Source: Combretum micranthum (lineage: Eukaryota; Streptophyta; Magnoliopsida; Myrtales; Combretaceae). From it: a stretch of DNA of 64,000 bases. Positions 38,041 to 49,971 of the stretch are shown here, one piece after another; position 1 is the first letter of the stretch, and each line of letters begins with the position of its first letter. The notes under the pieces were generated by a model. It searched no databases and was not told the origin of the DNA. It saw only the letters and a program-made list of their open reading frames with translations. The position numbers and the translations under genes are program-made. The DNA is taken from positions 124,001 to 188,000 of the forward strand of contig JAMXBD010000112.1 in assembly GCA_024138025.1 (NCBI GenBank), in the 5' to 3' direction.

Positions 38041-38900
38041 ATATTTATCTAGATTTTTTGTATGCTATATTTACTATCTCGAACTACACATCCCACCAGC
38101 ATCTCCTATTGTTGTGATAGATATCTTACATACGGTATTGAAGCTTTCACATGACTTGGAAAAGTCATTCTTAAGTTTTAATGCCGTATATGGCAGATCG
38201 CCATGTCTAGGGTACATTTTGGAGCATGACGGCTAGTGTGATTTACAAGTTGTCATTTGCGCAATTCTGACCATAGCATTTGAAAGAGAAATGGATGAGG
38301 GACTTAGCTATGGGAGTCTTTAGTAACAAAGTTGATAGAAAAGAGTTCCTCTTAGAAACCTACATAAATTTTAGCATACGGACTCATTAGAATTATTGCA
38401 TGTTTGGAAAAACGTCTCTATGCCCTTGAAAGTCATTCAACCAATAAGGCAGGAAGCATAAGAATTTCTTCTTTTCAATGGAAAGTTAAAGAAGTAGCAA
38501 ATAACATACCACTTAGTCTCTGAAGAATCAATTCCTAAAAAGTACATATCCTTCTGAGTTGATAGAGATAGTGAGAAGAAAGTGCTAGAGGCTGCTTGAT
38601 GGAGGAGTTACCAAATTAAATTGTGATGTGTTTGTTGATCCATACAATTACATGGATGGTATGGTGTTATCAGGAATCATTTGGTTTACTACTTTTCACA
38701 TCTTCAATTCCAGTCTAAGGTAGTAAAATTGAAAAACTTGAGGCCATAGCAATTAAAGAAAGGATGAAAATACATGTTATGAGATGATGGGTGAAAATTA
38801 TTGTAAAGATTGACTTGTTTGCAATGTATAATGCATTTGTTTCCAAGAAATATGTTAGTAGATGTTAAAACTTTTAAATCCTTCTCGTCTTCTTATTTCT
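38041..38900 (+). pseudogene. LINE-2, part c: RNase H region
   Basis: After the LTR pair, LINE text resumes. Near 38600 the frame reads KLNCDVFVDPYNYMDGMVL, the start of the LINE RNase H (KLNCDGA-type). After a stop and a shift, EAIAIKERMK and IDLFAMYNAFVSKKYVSR match the helix and the ESD-like block, here IDL. The segment 38041-38590 is too decayed to assign. The 3' end of the LINE is not defined. Confidence 0.6.
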
Positions 38901-40268
38901 TTTCACTTGTTAGGAGAGGAGTAATTAAGTGTCTATTGAAAGAAAATAAATTTATTAGGTATTACACATATTAACAAGGATTCATAAATAGTAATTTAAT
39001 TTAAATACATATATCAATGAGAGCTTTCTAAAACAACTAGCACTTGTGATTTGCAAACTTATTATTTATGTTTTAGGCAACCCCACAAGGTAGGCATGGT
39101 TTTTTTTATAGTTTTATGACAAGCTATCCTCTACTAGCTTCACAATGATTGCTAGCTCAAGATTGGTGTTGGAAAGACCCTAAATTGATCCAAAAACAAA
39201 TAGTGTTGAAGACATTTAAACTAGATCGACCACCTTTGGCTTACCACCATTTAATCGAATTATATATATATATATGTAGAGAGAGAGAAAGAGTTCATCG
39301 TTCTAATATCGTTTTAACATCGTTTTAATATTAAATAGATACTAAACCGATACATATATAATACCAATAAAAAATCGATAATTTTACTTATAAACTGATC
39401 AAACTGAACTGATAATAAACCGATACTGATATTGATAATAGGTACGAATCTAATACTTGACAATCCAAAAAGGCCCATAATAATAAAATATATAATATTT
39501 AATTTAAGATAAAATTTTATAGGAAATTTTAGTTTTAAATTGAATTTTTTATTGTTATTTTATTTTATAATTTACCATAATTTAGACTAGGTTTCCCTCA
39601 TAATAATAACCCCTCATCATCAAAACCCACAACCAGTGCATATGCCCTAGTCTCTACAAAGTCATAAAATTTTTCAAACCCATTCCTATAACAACACGCC
39701 CTTGCATTCCAAATGAACTGTGATTGAATCACATGTCCTTGAAGGCTGTTTTTATCAAAGACCCTACATCAAACAACTCTTTAGAAGCTTCAATCAATAG
39801 AGTGGTAGGTTGTCAGTCATCACTTTACAAGATCTTTTATATGCCTCTCGCCGATTCAGTACCATTGGCCTACATTGACTACAGGTCAATATACGACTTC
39901 GTTAATAAGGTGTAGCATTTTTAACAAAACTTTTTGGATTCTCTTCTCATGTCTACATCGGATTATTGTATCACTTCAGCAGCGAAGGACACAAACGAAC
40001 CGCTCGTACAAGGGACCATAAAATACAAAGTGACCAATTTAAGAATGCCCAAATCCTCAATTCACACATTAAATTGAACATTGGTATTCCTCACTAAGTC
40101 TTACAAATTCACAACACCAACGTTGAGGAACGCAGAATCAAGCGATTCACGCATACTTCCAGTCGTTACAGACCATGTATCTTTATTTTTCCTGAATGCC
40201 ATCACCATATAAAGTAGGTTTTGTACATCTAAAAGACCTTAAATTACACGGAGAGATGCTGTATGAAT
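38901..40268. other. Intergenic DNA between LINE-2 and the sHSP gene
   Basis: It holds a (TA)n/(GA)n microsatellite near 39263-39295 and a patch at 39300-39440 rich in CGATA and ATCG words like those of decayed hAT-type repeats. At 39590-39720 the minus strand reads a weak LINE-like text (FIWNARACC). A 63-codon plus frame at 39724-39915 is not recognised. The part near 40268 is likely the 3' UTR of the sHSP gene. Confidence 0.45.
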
Positions 40269-41406
40269 TCAAAGCCTGCTAGTAACATTAATATTACGCA
40301 CTTTGGACGACTTAGGTGCAGCATCTTTGGGGACGACAATGGTGAGAACCCCATTTTCAACATGGGCTTTAATTTGTTCAGTCTTCACATTCTCTGGCAA
40401 CTCAATTGCCCTAAAGAAGTCCCCTCTTCCTGTCCCTCTCTCAGCTATGTGCCAAACGGCGCCTTTATCTTTTACATTTGGATCTTCTTTATCTCCTTCT
40501 CCTTTTATGATCAGCACATTTCCTTCTTCAACCTGAACCTTTATCTCCTCTTTGCTAAAACCTGTTTAATTTGTTGAATAAATGATAAAATGAAACCACT
40601 CTATCATCAATTATTCATTGCCTAATGATGGCCAATGTAACCATTAAATAAATCAAAATCATGATGATTTTACTATTTAATAGAATATATATTAATGTAT
40701 AAAATCAGAGAAACCAATAAAATCGAAAACCCAAATACATAATTCTATCTAAAATCTAAAGCTTAAACAGTTTTCCATCCATTTTAATTAAAAAAAATTT
40801 AAAATCATAAAACCATAGCTTGTGATTTTGATAAGTACGGCTCTTTCAATCTATAAATCAGTGATTACTAGTGTCTGCATTCTTAAAATACTTGTAACAT
40901 CATCGTTTTACTGCAATCTCAACCATTAGTAATTTTTTACAGTATTTTACGGAGTAAATCAAATTGATCAAAATTGAGATAAGGATCCATTTCTTTCCAT
41001 TAACATTGTATTACTTCTACACAAAAATTAAAGAGAGAGAGAGAGAGAACTATATAAAATAATGTATCTAGAAACAACATAAATATATAGTAAAGTTAAT
41101 AATTTTTAAAAATTTATTACGCTAGAAAATCATATAAGAATTTTTTATATTGAAAATATGGTCTATGGGCGATACTAAAAGAGAAACGACGGTAATTTTA
41201 TGTGATACACAAAAGCTCTAATTTACTTAGGTATATTGATAGATAGCGTGACTAATTGCCATTGTACCTGGAACATTGATCTTGAAAATATGGGAGTTTG
41301 AAGATTCGAGCCAGTCCATGAGACCGGTGGCTCCGGACGTTTCACCAAAGATTGGAGGACTCAGGAACATCCGCCTGAATGGGAATCCGAAAACCCCCTC
41401 AGCCAT
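40269..41406 (-). CDS. HSP15.7: Small heat-shock protein with C-terminal SRL (HSP15.7-like, peroxisomal)
   Basis: Small HSPs are ATP-independent chaperones that hold unfolding proteins. There are two exons on the minus strand: 41406-41268 (139 nt) and 40561-40269 (293 nt). The intron is 706 bp with GT-AG ends and consistent phase (CCA G|GT). The product is 143 residues. The N-terminal arm is MAEGVFGFPFRRMFLSPP. The alpha-crystallin domain includes FKINVPGFSKEEIKVQVEEG, AERGTGRGDFFRAIELPENV and the hallmark GVLTIVVPK. The tail has an I-x-V motif (INV) and ends SRL, a type-1 peroxisomal signal. Length and tail match the HSP15.7 type. No frame damage is seen. The promoter has a heat-shock element. 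Confidence 0.9.
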
Positions 41407-41510
41407 TGTTAAATTGGTAAAATTGATTCAAAATTTCTTAGTTCGGAAGGAATAGGTTTGCAATCGTGTGTCGTTACAATTATCCTTAGAACGGAGAGTC
41501 CTAGGTAGCC

Positions 41511-41560
41511 TTATAAGACGAAAGTGATCACTTACTCCAAGGAAATCCAGAAGCTTCTTT
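41511..41560 (-). promoter_or_regulatory. TATA box and heat-shock element of the sHSP gene
   Basis: On the minus strand CTTATAAG lies at about 41518-41511, roughly 105 bp upstream of the start codon. AGAAGCTTCT (palindromic GAAnnTTC core at 41550-41557) lies about 35 bp further upstream. A TTTTC follows, giving a possible third unit. This arrangement is typical of heat-shock factor-controlled promoters. Confidence 0.65.
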
Positions 41561-42992
41561 TCAAGCCGTTTGGATAAGAATAGGATGGGTTTCGTACTTA
41601 CTAGTAGTAAATAGTACTTTTCCACATTTCTCTAGAAAATCTACATAAAGCCAATTTTTTTTTAATAGTCCGCGACCATCTGGCTGTTACGGTAGCATGT
41701 ATTGATGATATAATACTAGGGTAACTATTTGGCATTAGAATCTTATCTGTTTTTTTAAATTACTTTTTTTAAAACTAAAAAGTATCGATTTTGATCTTTG
41801 AATTTTGTTCAATTTCTTTATGAACTTTGTTAATTTTATGATTAACTACTACAACGAGTAACAATAGATGATCTTTTTTAACTTACAAGATATATGTGTA
41901 AGGATAAGTAAAATCGAAGTTTTAGATATATTATTATCTATTTTAATTAAAAATAATATGCAAAAAGTGCATTAATTTACTGTAGCAGACTCGAGCGGAT
42001 TAGGTGGATTTGATGGGTCTTAATAATCCCATGAGTCTAGGTTTTAGATGGACGACCCACCATGTATGAATGTTTTTCTAATTCTTTTTTTCATCACTAG
42101 TATCTCTTTCTCATGATTGGAAAAAAAGATTATAGAAAACGAAACAATATAATAAAATCTACCATTATATATTCGATCAAAAAAAAAATCTACCATTACA
42201 TGGGTTCTTTTCATGGTCTTTAATAAGGTTTTTATGTTTTTCTTTGTGTTTTTTTTAATAAAATAGACAAGCTTTCATATTTCGCAAAATAGAGAGTTAA
42301 GAATATCATTGTGAGCTAGGGTTTGCATCAGCTCGTAAAGTATTTAAGGAGAGTCAAGATGCACTTGAAGTTAGTAGAATTTGAAAATGTGTTTGAAGTT
42401 GGACAATCAACTGTCATAAGTGTTGAAGGATCCGAGGTTATTTTAGTTGATTTGGGCCTTCAACCCAGCCTTATTAAGAAGTCATGGCCCACTATGTGGC
42501 CATTAATGTCTAAATAATATTACAATTTTAGAAGTGTTTCAAGAATTTATTATGTAACCACTTGGTGAGTTGGTACTATCTCACACATGCCACTACCAAG
42601 AATTGTAACGGAATAGGGAGTAAATATTCTTAATGGGTTTGTTTATTCCATCTTACTCTTATCATTTTGATATCTTATTTTTGTAGCTTTCAAACAGCTA
42701 TTTATCAAAAAATAGATATAGATGAAAAACAGACAATTTTACTCGTAAATAGATCAAACATATTAAATACAAAAAAAATACAGATACATATCACATATAT
42801 ATAAGATATAGATGAAAATCAGACAATCCAAGCAGATCCATAATTACATGGTGTAACAACAAAAAAAATCAATGAAAAATACACTAAACATTGTGCTTCT
42901 ATAACTTGTATTCGAGCATTGAGATTTCGTTCTTCTTGCATGACATCCCATTTTTACATTTCTTCATGCGCCTTCAGCCACCACATTCCAAC
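41561..42992. other. sHSP upstream region and unassigned DNA
   Basis: No gene is recognised. A 64-codon plus frame at 42323-42517 (MHQLVKYLRRVKMHLKLVEF) resembles no family I know. The part just before 42993 should be the 5' LTR of the decayed gypsy fragment, but its left end could not be placed because no second LTR copy is present. Confidence 0.4.
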
Positions 42993-44390
42993 TGGTATCA
43001 AAGCTTGAGCTGATTGCCAATGGCTGAAATAAAAGAGGAAGCCTTGTGAGCTATGATGAAGGAATAAGTAGAGCAGCAAAATAGTTGGATGCAACTCTTT
43101 TTGGAAACCTTAAAAAAACAACAATCAATGTTAGAAAGGTAGAACCAATTGCTTGATGAATTAAAACAACATTTAAAAGAAAAGAGTCATGTATCTTACT
43201 CACCAGCTAGTGTGCAGCAAATGAGATATACTTTTGGTGCTACAAATTAAGAGTTTAGTGAGTCTAAGTAGGAATCAACTGATGGTGATAGTTATGGGCA
43301 TAAAATACCAATAAGAAGCACTAAAATAAACTTTTCGAACTTCATCGGAGAATTTCTAAGGAGTTGGATTGTTAAAGGTGAGAAGATCTTTATTTAAAGT
43401 AGTAAAGATAGCCACTATGCATTTTGATGAAATGCCTTATGAGTGGTATTTGGCCTTCTCAAAAGCTTAGATCAAAACTACCATCCTAATGTAGGAAGAG
43501 CTCACCAACTCCTCAAAGCGCGCTTTAATGAGCTTGCTTTCAAAGACCTAATGGTTGAACTTAGGAACTACAACACAATAAAGCATTACAAGACTACATG
43601 ATTTTATGCATTTAGCTACTCAAGTGCATCTCACTAAAACTCATCTTATCAACTTCTTCTCAGTGGGTTAAGGCTTGAGATCCAATTTCCTATAAGAATG
43701 TTTCAACTTAATACCCTAACACAAGCCTATACTTTAGCTCCAAGAGGCTATGCTACTTTCAATAAAAGCCAACCTCAAAATTCAAAGAAACACTACCTAT
43801 CCACCCTCAACAACTTATACACATACCACATACACTACCAAATATTCCACTTCCTCACCATCTAATCCTTCTAACTTAGCCCAAAAGCACACACATCTTA
43901 AACTCAAAGCTACCCTATCAGACCAAACAACACTTCTAATAACTGAACCATAAAGCTTTTAACCATTGAAGAATTAGAGGAAAAGTGGCGAAAGAAACAA
44001 TGCTTTTGGTGTGATGAGCCCTTTAGGCCCAGGTAACGATGCAAAATTAAGAGACTAAATATGACTGTGACTGGTAGAGAGGAAGATAGTGATGGGGATG
44101 AATTGGAGTAAACTCTTGTAGAGGATCTTGAGAGTCCTATGGCCAAACTTACATTGAATTATTTGTGCAAGGAAGGTAATGGTCATGAGAGTAGTATGAA
44201 AATAGCTAGTTATTTCAAGAAACATCGGCCAAAGATATTGATTGATACAAGGAGTTCATCAAAATTTATTAATGAAAGGCTAGCAAAGGGAATTGAGTGT
44301 GTGCTCATTGAAATATTACTTATCAATGCTTCCTTTGCTTATGGTACAAAATTGAACAGCCAATATCGTGTGGATGACTTTAAGTGGTAA
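42993..44390 (+). pseudogene. Decayed Ty3/gypsy gag-protease fragment
   Basis: It begins with a primer-binding site TGGTATCAAAGC (42993-43004; one change from the Met-tRNA type). ATG at 43020 follows (MAEIKEEAL, then a stop). In broken frames there is gag text (INFSNFIGEF, LLKARFNELAFKDLMVELR). Next comes a zinc-knuckle linker (LTIEELEEKWRKKQCFWCDE), where the His of the knuckle is lost to a stop. The last open piece (44139-44390) holds the protease start KILIDTRSSSKFINERL, with DTR replacing the catalytic DTG. No reverse transcriptase or integrase follows. Confidence 0.7.
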
Positions 44391-45033
44391 ATGTAGGGAT
44401 TAAAATTCCAAGCCTCCCAGATTACATTACCACTTTCAACTTGCAATGTCAGTGATTCATGATTAGATCAAATTAAAATCCAATATTTACGTTATCCTAT
44501 GATCACGTTTATGGCAAGTATAACAATCAGAGTATAGTATAGCACTTAATATTTGGTATCATTCATCATGGATCTTAAATAAATTACAAGTAATCGCCTT
44601 AATCCTATTATCTAACCTAAAAATATTAATTATCTCAATTATTATTATCAACTAATTATCATAACTAATTATTAACATCAAGATTACTTTTCTTTAAATT
44701 ACCAAATTCACAACTTAGCTAATTATGACTAATTTACAAAGTACATTTGATGAACCCAAACTAAGTTTGATAATGCATTAATGACTAGTACATAATAACA
44801 ACTCCTTAATTCTTAACTGCTATTTATGAGCTCTGGAGTTAGATTTTAGAAAGTAGTCATCCCTTGACCCGAGCTCTCTACAAGATAGGTACTCAACAAC
44901 TTTACATGTTGTATGTTAAGTAGAAATGATTAAATTGATTTAATGTAAGCTTAACTAATGATTTTGATGATTTTTTATGTTTGGTCATTTTGAGCTAGCA
45001 AACGACACCCTTAAACTAAGACTATTTTGTGGG
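44391..45033. other. AT-rich spacer, nothing recognised
   Basis: No coding signal. It is interrupted at its right end by a solo LTR; the flank continues at 47654. Confidence 0.5.
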
Positions 45034-45038
45034 TATAG

Positions 45039-47648
45039 TGTAAGGCCCCGGATTTACCCCTATATTTAAAATAGGCAAACCCAGTTCCCCAACCACATAT
45101 AATCTGCAGTATTATATGTAAGGTTGTAATCCAGGATCAATTTGTATAGTTATTTGCCTCAATGTCTTATAACAATAAACTTTATTACTAATAGTATATA
45201 ATACAACCATATATATATATATATACATACATACGTACATTACAAACAAGGCTCGTAAACAAGCCATTTACAAAATATATCAAAGATAACAACAATCTTA
45301 TTAACTAAAACATAAGTTTTCAAAGCATATATGTACATGTAACTATTCTATGACATAAGGGTTCCATCAACGTCAAGGTCGTCTCTACTCCTTCTAATCA
45401 TCTAAGAACTCCTCAAAATCCGATCCAAATCTCATACTCGTATAGAATTCGTCATCCATACCTGAAAAGGATAAAATATGAGCCAGAAGCCCAGTACACA
45501 AGTAACAAAAACAAATGCATAATGGCTCACACGATCTTAAACTATAATGCAATGTGACAATCATTCATTTATTAGATAATCTTTAATTAGTCAAATATCA
45601 CTAGAGTATTCAAACTCCAAACAATAAGGATATTTGGGGGTCCTGAGTAACGATCACAATGCTCAGGGGGTTGATATAAGCAGCTCGGATACTTATATCT
45701 CCTAAATGATATATCCATAAAAGAGAAAATAACTTCATCTAGGGTTAACAGCCGTTATATAACTTCACTTATCTTAGTCCATAACAACACTTAGTCCAAC
45801 GGTTCTTATAAATATTTGAACTAAATCATGTTATTTCATTCTAAGCTTAAGCAAACATTACACCGATACCATTTTCCCCATCAGTTACCCGCCGTACCAC
45901 TTAGGAAAGTCTTATCAAAAGACAGGGGTGGCCTAAGCGCCTAATCTACCGTGCCCCCAATCTGAGCAAGGTGCTACTTCCTGAACCGGATACCGATCTA
46001 CCATCTAGGCCAGATACAGATTTAAATAGCGTAAGAGACATCCAATTCAAACAAGGTTTAAGTTTTTCTATATTAAAATTTATTAAAGATATGCCTATCT
46101 TAAGCAAAGAACAAACACGTTACTGCGTACCTGTACTAGCTCGAGAATCAATGGGAATAACCGAAAGGGGATCACTCACTGTAAAAAGAAGTAATTACAA
46201 ACTCACACTTAGTTCTAGTATATATATTCATCAAATCTCAAGTATAATCATCCAAAGAAATTCAAATAAATCATTACAACATCATCACATAGCATTTAGA
46301 TATCATATATTATCACAATACTCAACAAATACTTAAATGATCATTTATCAAGCTTGGGAGAATTTTTAACAACCAATTATAAGTTTTAAACTTTGTTTGA
46401 AAAGTGTATCAGTTGAAAAGAACTAAAATTTAAGCATTTTTACTCTTAAAATTTGTGAAAACTTAAAACAAAAGTTATATATCTCTTTTTAATCTTTCCA
46501 ACGTAACTTGAATCACCTCAAACCGAGGTTGGATGAAAAAGTTATGGTTGAATTACAAACAGGCTGCGAAACAGGGAAAAGCTGCAAAACCGAGTGTATG
46601 GCCGTGCTGGGTATGAAAAAGTGACCCGAGATGAATTTTTAAGGATTTTAAGGCCTACACGGCCACGTGCATGCCCGTGCATTAGGTTGTGCACACTGGA
46701 ACGAGAAAAGGACGAAATCCTTTGTTCTTTAAATGCATTTTACACTTCTCAAAGTTCTTTAAACTCATTCCAAGGTTTCCCAAAACTTGTTATATGATCA
46801 ATTTAACATTCAAACAACATAAACTTCAACTTCAAACATCAAACACTCCACCATCCACATCATTCACTTTAATCTCCACCCTCCAATCAATACAACTTTC
46901 AACAAGCTCAACTTCACTTAACCCTTACTACACCACTCATACATCATTCCATTTTCATTCTCACACTTCGACTACTAAACATGCATATATTATACTTCAT
47001 TTGGTAGACCAAACCTTCATCAACACATCACCAACACATATATACATATCAAATTCACATTTAACAAACTCTACACTATGAAACTTGCATCAAATGTAAC
47101 TCAAACTTACCTCAAATCTTTGGGCTTGGTTTTCAAGGCTTTAGAATGATCTTTTGGTGGCCAACATGCAAGAATTTGGATGTGGATCTTGGCCTTAGAG
47201 TTGGGGTGGCTTTGGGAGAGAAAATAATGGGTTTTGTGCTTGTTTGGGAGGTTGTTTTGAGGATGGTCTGATTTTGGACGAAAATAGGGTATTTTTAGCT
47301 TAATGTTTATCCAAAGATTGACTTTTAAGGCAGCCCACAAAAGTCATAAAGTAGCTTTTAATTAGAGTTAACTAATGTTATTAATTTAAGTAAAATAAAA
47401 GCATTTATTTAGCTTTTGGTTTAAAAAAAAAAACTGCTACACTATACTTGAAATATATATCTAATATTACTCATTTCATATACAACATCAATATGTAAAT
47501 TAATATTAAGAATTTATTATACTAATGCAAACATAATTATTCTACACTACTCAAATATATACATGTTATTTATTTATTTATTTTAATAAGCAACTATAAT
47601 CACTTATATATATAATATGATATTGGGAATAAAAGCATGGCTATTACA
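45039..47648 (-). mobile_element. Solo LTR, 2.61 kb, gypsy-type
   Basis: The boundaries are TGTAAGGCCCCGG and CTATTACA. They are flanked by a perfect 5-bp duplication TATAG (45034-45038 and 47649-47653). The flanks join without the element. There is no gag-pol, so it is a solo LTR. The sense is probably minus: CTAAAAATACCC, a TATA-like box, lies near 47285 on that strand. The phrase AAGCCCAGTAC near the left is shared in form with the solo LTR at 53217 (ACGCCCAGTAC). It holds several meaningless open frames. Confidence 0.85.
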
Positions 47649-47653
47649 TATAG

Positions 47654-48391
47654 TTATTAAGGCATTGGTGCTTATGTTATTAGCGTTGGCTTGGTAGGTA
47701 CAAATAGGGAGGAACTATGTTGGTATAACAACTATCAAAATCAAAGTGAAGTTGTTAAAGATATTATATGGAGATATGAAACTCACATGCAATAAGTTCT
47801 AAATAGATTGTAATTGGTGATGTCTGAATAATGACGATGACCTCCATTAGAGGTAATTGTTTAACTTTTTTCTTTGGATGTATAGTTTAGTTGTCCTCAT
47901 TGCCCTTAATAACCATCTAAAATTAGATTCCTTACCCTCTCTTCTGTACTTAAGTCGTAAGTACATCCATATTGCTTTGACTTTTTACTTTCTTTTATAT
48001 ACTGCTTGATTTGATTTCACTTAATATTGTAAGTATCTTGTATGAACTTACTTGCTTTGTTAGAATGGTTTCGTGTGTGACACGCATGCTTATTGTAATT
48101 GGTGCATTGAGTTCATTGTAGCTCACTTTTATAACTTTTGAAGTGAGGATCCCAATAGGGACTTTACAAACAATTCACTTATTTATAGCTCTAATGAAGT
48201 GCTAGATACTGGTGAGAGTGATTACAATGATGGTGCTTAGCTGTGTGATTTACATGCTAGCCACAATTAATATCTCTATGAACCACTTTCTTATGTTATT
48301 TATGTTTTAGTCTAGCCCTTTATATTTTAGGCTTATTGTTTATATTTTTATTTTTTTTAGGCTTATGAGTTTGTAAGCACAGTTATCTTTT
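47654..48391. other. Spacer between two LTR insertions, nothing recognised
   Basis: No gene is seen and no frame above 60 codons has a family resemblance. Confidence 0.5.
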
Positions 48392-48995
48392 GGAGTTGAT
48401 ACGAAAAACCTTAGGTATATTAAACCTAAGACCCAACGTTCGTAAAATGGAATTGAACCCCAAGGATCGTCTAAGAAAACTAGTGGAAACCGCGACCCAT
48501 TGCCTATATGGAGGCAAGAACCTTGGTATAGTCGTAGACACCACAACCGATGATGGCAAACCGATTGATAAGTCAAAGGGATTGAACGCCACGGGAAACT
48601 CCCGATAAGTTCATAAATAAGTTCTTTCTAGAACTCAAAGAGAAGAACATCTCATATTTTCATTATCAAAGATATATATATATATATATATATATGTTAC
48701 ATCTCATAGATTTATATAGACTTTTAATTAGCCTAAAAACTAAGCTACAATAAATAAGGAAAATAACCTATTAATGACTCATAGGAATATGTAAAGACAA
48801 ACTTGACAATAAACAACCTATTAATGACTCCTAGAAATATGTAAAAACAAACTTGACAATTAAATAAGAAAATATCCGAAAAGACACCGAAACTTAAATA
48901 TCCTTAATAAATACAATAAATATCCCTAAGGAAATAATAAATATCCTAAAAAGACATAAACTTAAATATGATATGACGCCATCTGGTTCTCATCA

Positions 48996-49010
48996 TTCCC
49001 TCCTTCTCGA
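48996..49010 (-). promoter_or_regulatory. Polypurine tract of the 1.57-kb element
   Basis: On the minus strand GAGAAGGAGGGAA directly precedes the 3' LTR start TGATGAG. Confidence 0.8.
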
Positions 49011-49352
49011 AAAAGATTCGTCCTCGAATCTCCAAACTGATGCGAACCACAAGCGACCTGCCTTGAGACCCAACATCAATATGTTTGAAAACATCGTTCC
49101 TCTTTCTCGAAAAAAGTTTGGTCATTAAATCTCCAAACTGATGTGAACCACAAGCGACCTGCCTTGAGACCCGATACCAATATACTTGGAAACTTCTATC
49201 ACAAAAATCTGACCAGATTGGTAGCGACAAACCTCAATTTTTTTTTCCTCTTCTCTTCTTCCTTTTTTTTTTTTTCAAATAAGATACAAGCAGGATATGA
49301 ACGACTCGAGTTACCTCTTATCGAACTGGATATGGATTCTTAGAAATCCTAT

Positions 49353-49364
49353 GCTCTGATACCA
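49353..49364 (-). promoter_or_regulatory. Primer-binding site of the 1.57-kb element
   Basis: On the minus strand TGGTATCAGAGC is a perfect match to the initiator Met-tRNA type, two bases after the LTR end. Confidence 0.9.
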
Positions 49365-49971
49365 AATGATACGGAAAACCTTAGGTATATTAAACCTAAG
49401 ACCCAACGTTCGTCAAATGAAATTGAACCCCAAGGATCGTCTAAGAAAACTGGTGGAAACCGCGACCCATTGCCTATATGGAGGCAAGAACCTTGGTATA
49501 GTCGTAGACACCACAACCGATGATGGCAAACCGATTGATAAGTCAAAGGGATTGAACGCCACGGGAAACTCTCGATAAGTTCATAAATAAGTTCTTTCCA
49601 GAACTCAAAGAGAAGAACATCTCATATTTTCATTATCAAAGATATATATATATATATATATATATGTTACATCTCATAGATTTATATAGACTTTTAATTA
49701 GCCTAAAAACTAAGCTACAATAAATAAGGAAAAATAACCTATTAATGACTCATAGGAATATGTAAAGACAAACTTGACAATAAACAACCTATTAATGACT
49801 CCTAGAAATATGTAAAGACAAACTTGACAATTAAATAAGAAAATATCCGAAAAGACACCGAAACTTAAATATCCCTAATAAATACAATAAATATCCCTAA
49901 GGAAATAATAAATATCCTAAAAAGACATAAACTTAAATATGATATGACGCCATCTGGTTCTCATCAGGAGT

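Larger units (their letters stand above)
48397..49966 (-). mobile_element. Young non-autonomous LTR retrotransposon (1.57 kb, TRIM/deletion-derivative type)
   Basis: Two LTRs of 599 bp (48397-48995) and 600 bp (49367-49966) differ by about eight substitutions and one indel. The ends are TGATACG and CTCATCA, with a perfect target duplication GGAGT (48392-48396 and 49967-49971). The 371-bp interior has no gag-pol. On the minus strand a Met-tRNA primer-binding site follows the 5' LTR and a polypurine tract precedes the 3' LTR. Just before that tract the text FDSRT-type/FREGGND-like resembles the end of pol in the gypsy element at 22090-29720. The interior also holds two tandem copies of a roughly 100-bp unit. 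Confidence 0.9.

Noticed and set aside
39724..39915. 63-codon plus-strand frame
   Set aside because: No family recognised and the neighbouring frame breaks at once; insufficient for a gene call.
40303..40577. Plus-strand frames opposite the sHSP exon
   Set aside because: Antisense shadows of the alpha-crystallin domain exon.
42323..42517. 64-codon plus-strand frame (MHQLVKYLRRVKMHLKLVEF start)
   Set aside because: Looks protein-like but matches no family I know and lies where the 5' LTR of a gypsy fragment is expected.
46594..47081. Overlapping frames at 46594-46797 and 46689-47081
   Set aside because: Both lie inside a solo LTR with clean boundaries and have Ser/Thr-rich, low-complexity composition.
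48340..49578. About 70-codon frames present twice with near identity on both strands
   Set aside because: They are the two LTRs of the 1.57-kb element; duplication reflects the LTRs, not a gene family.
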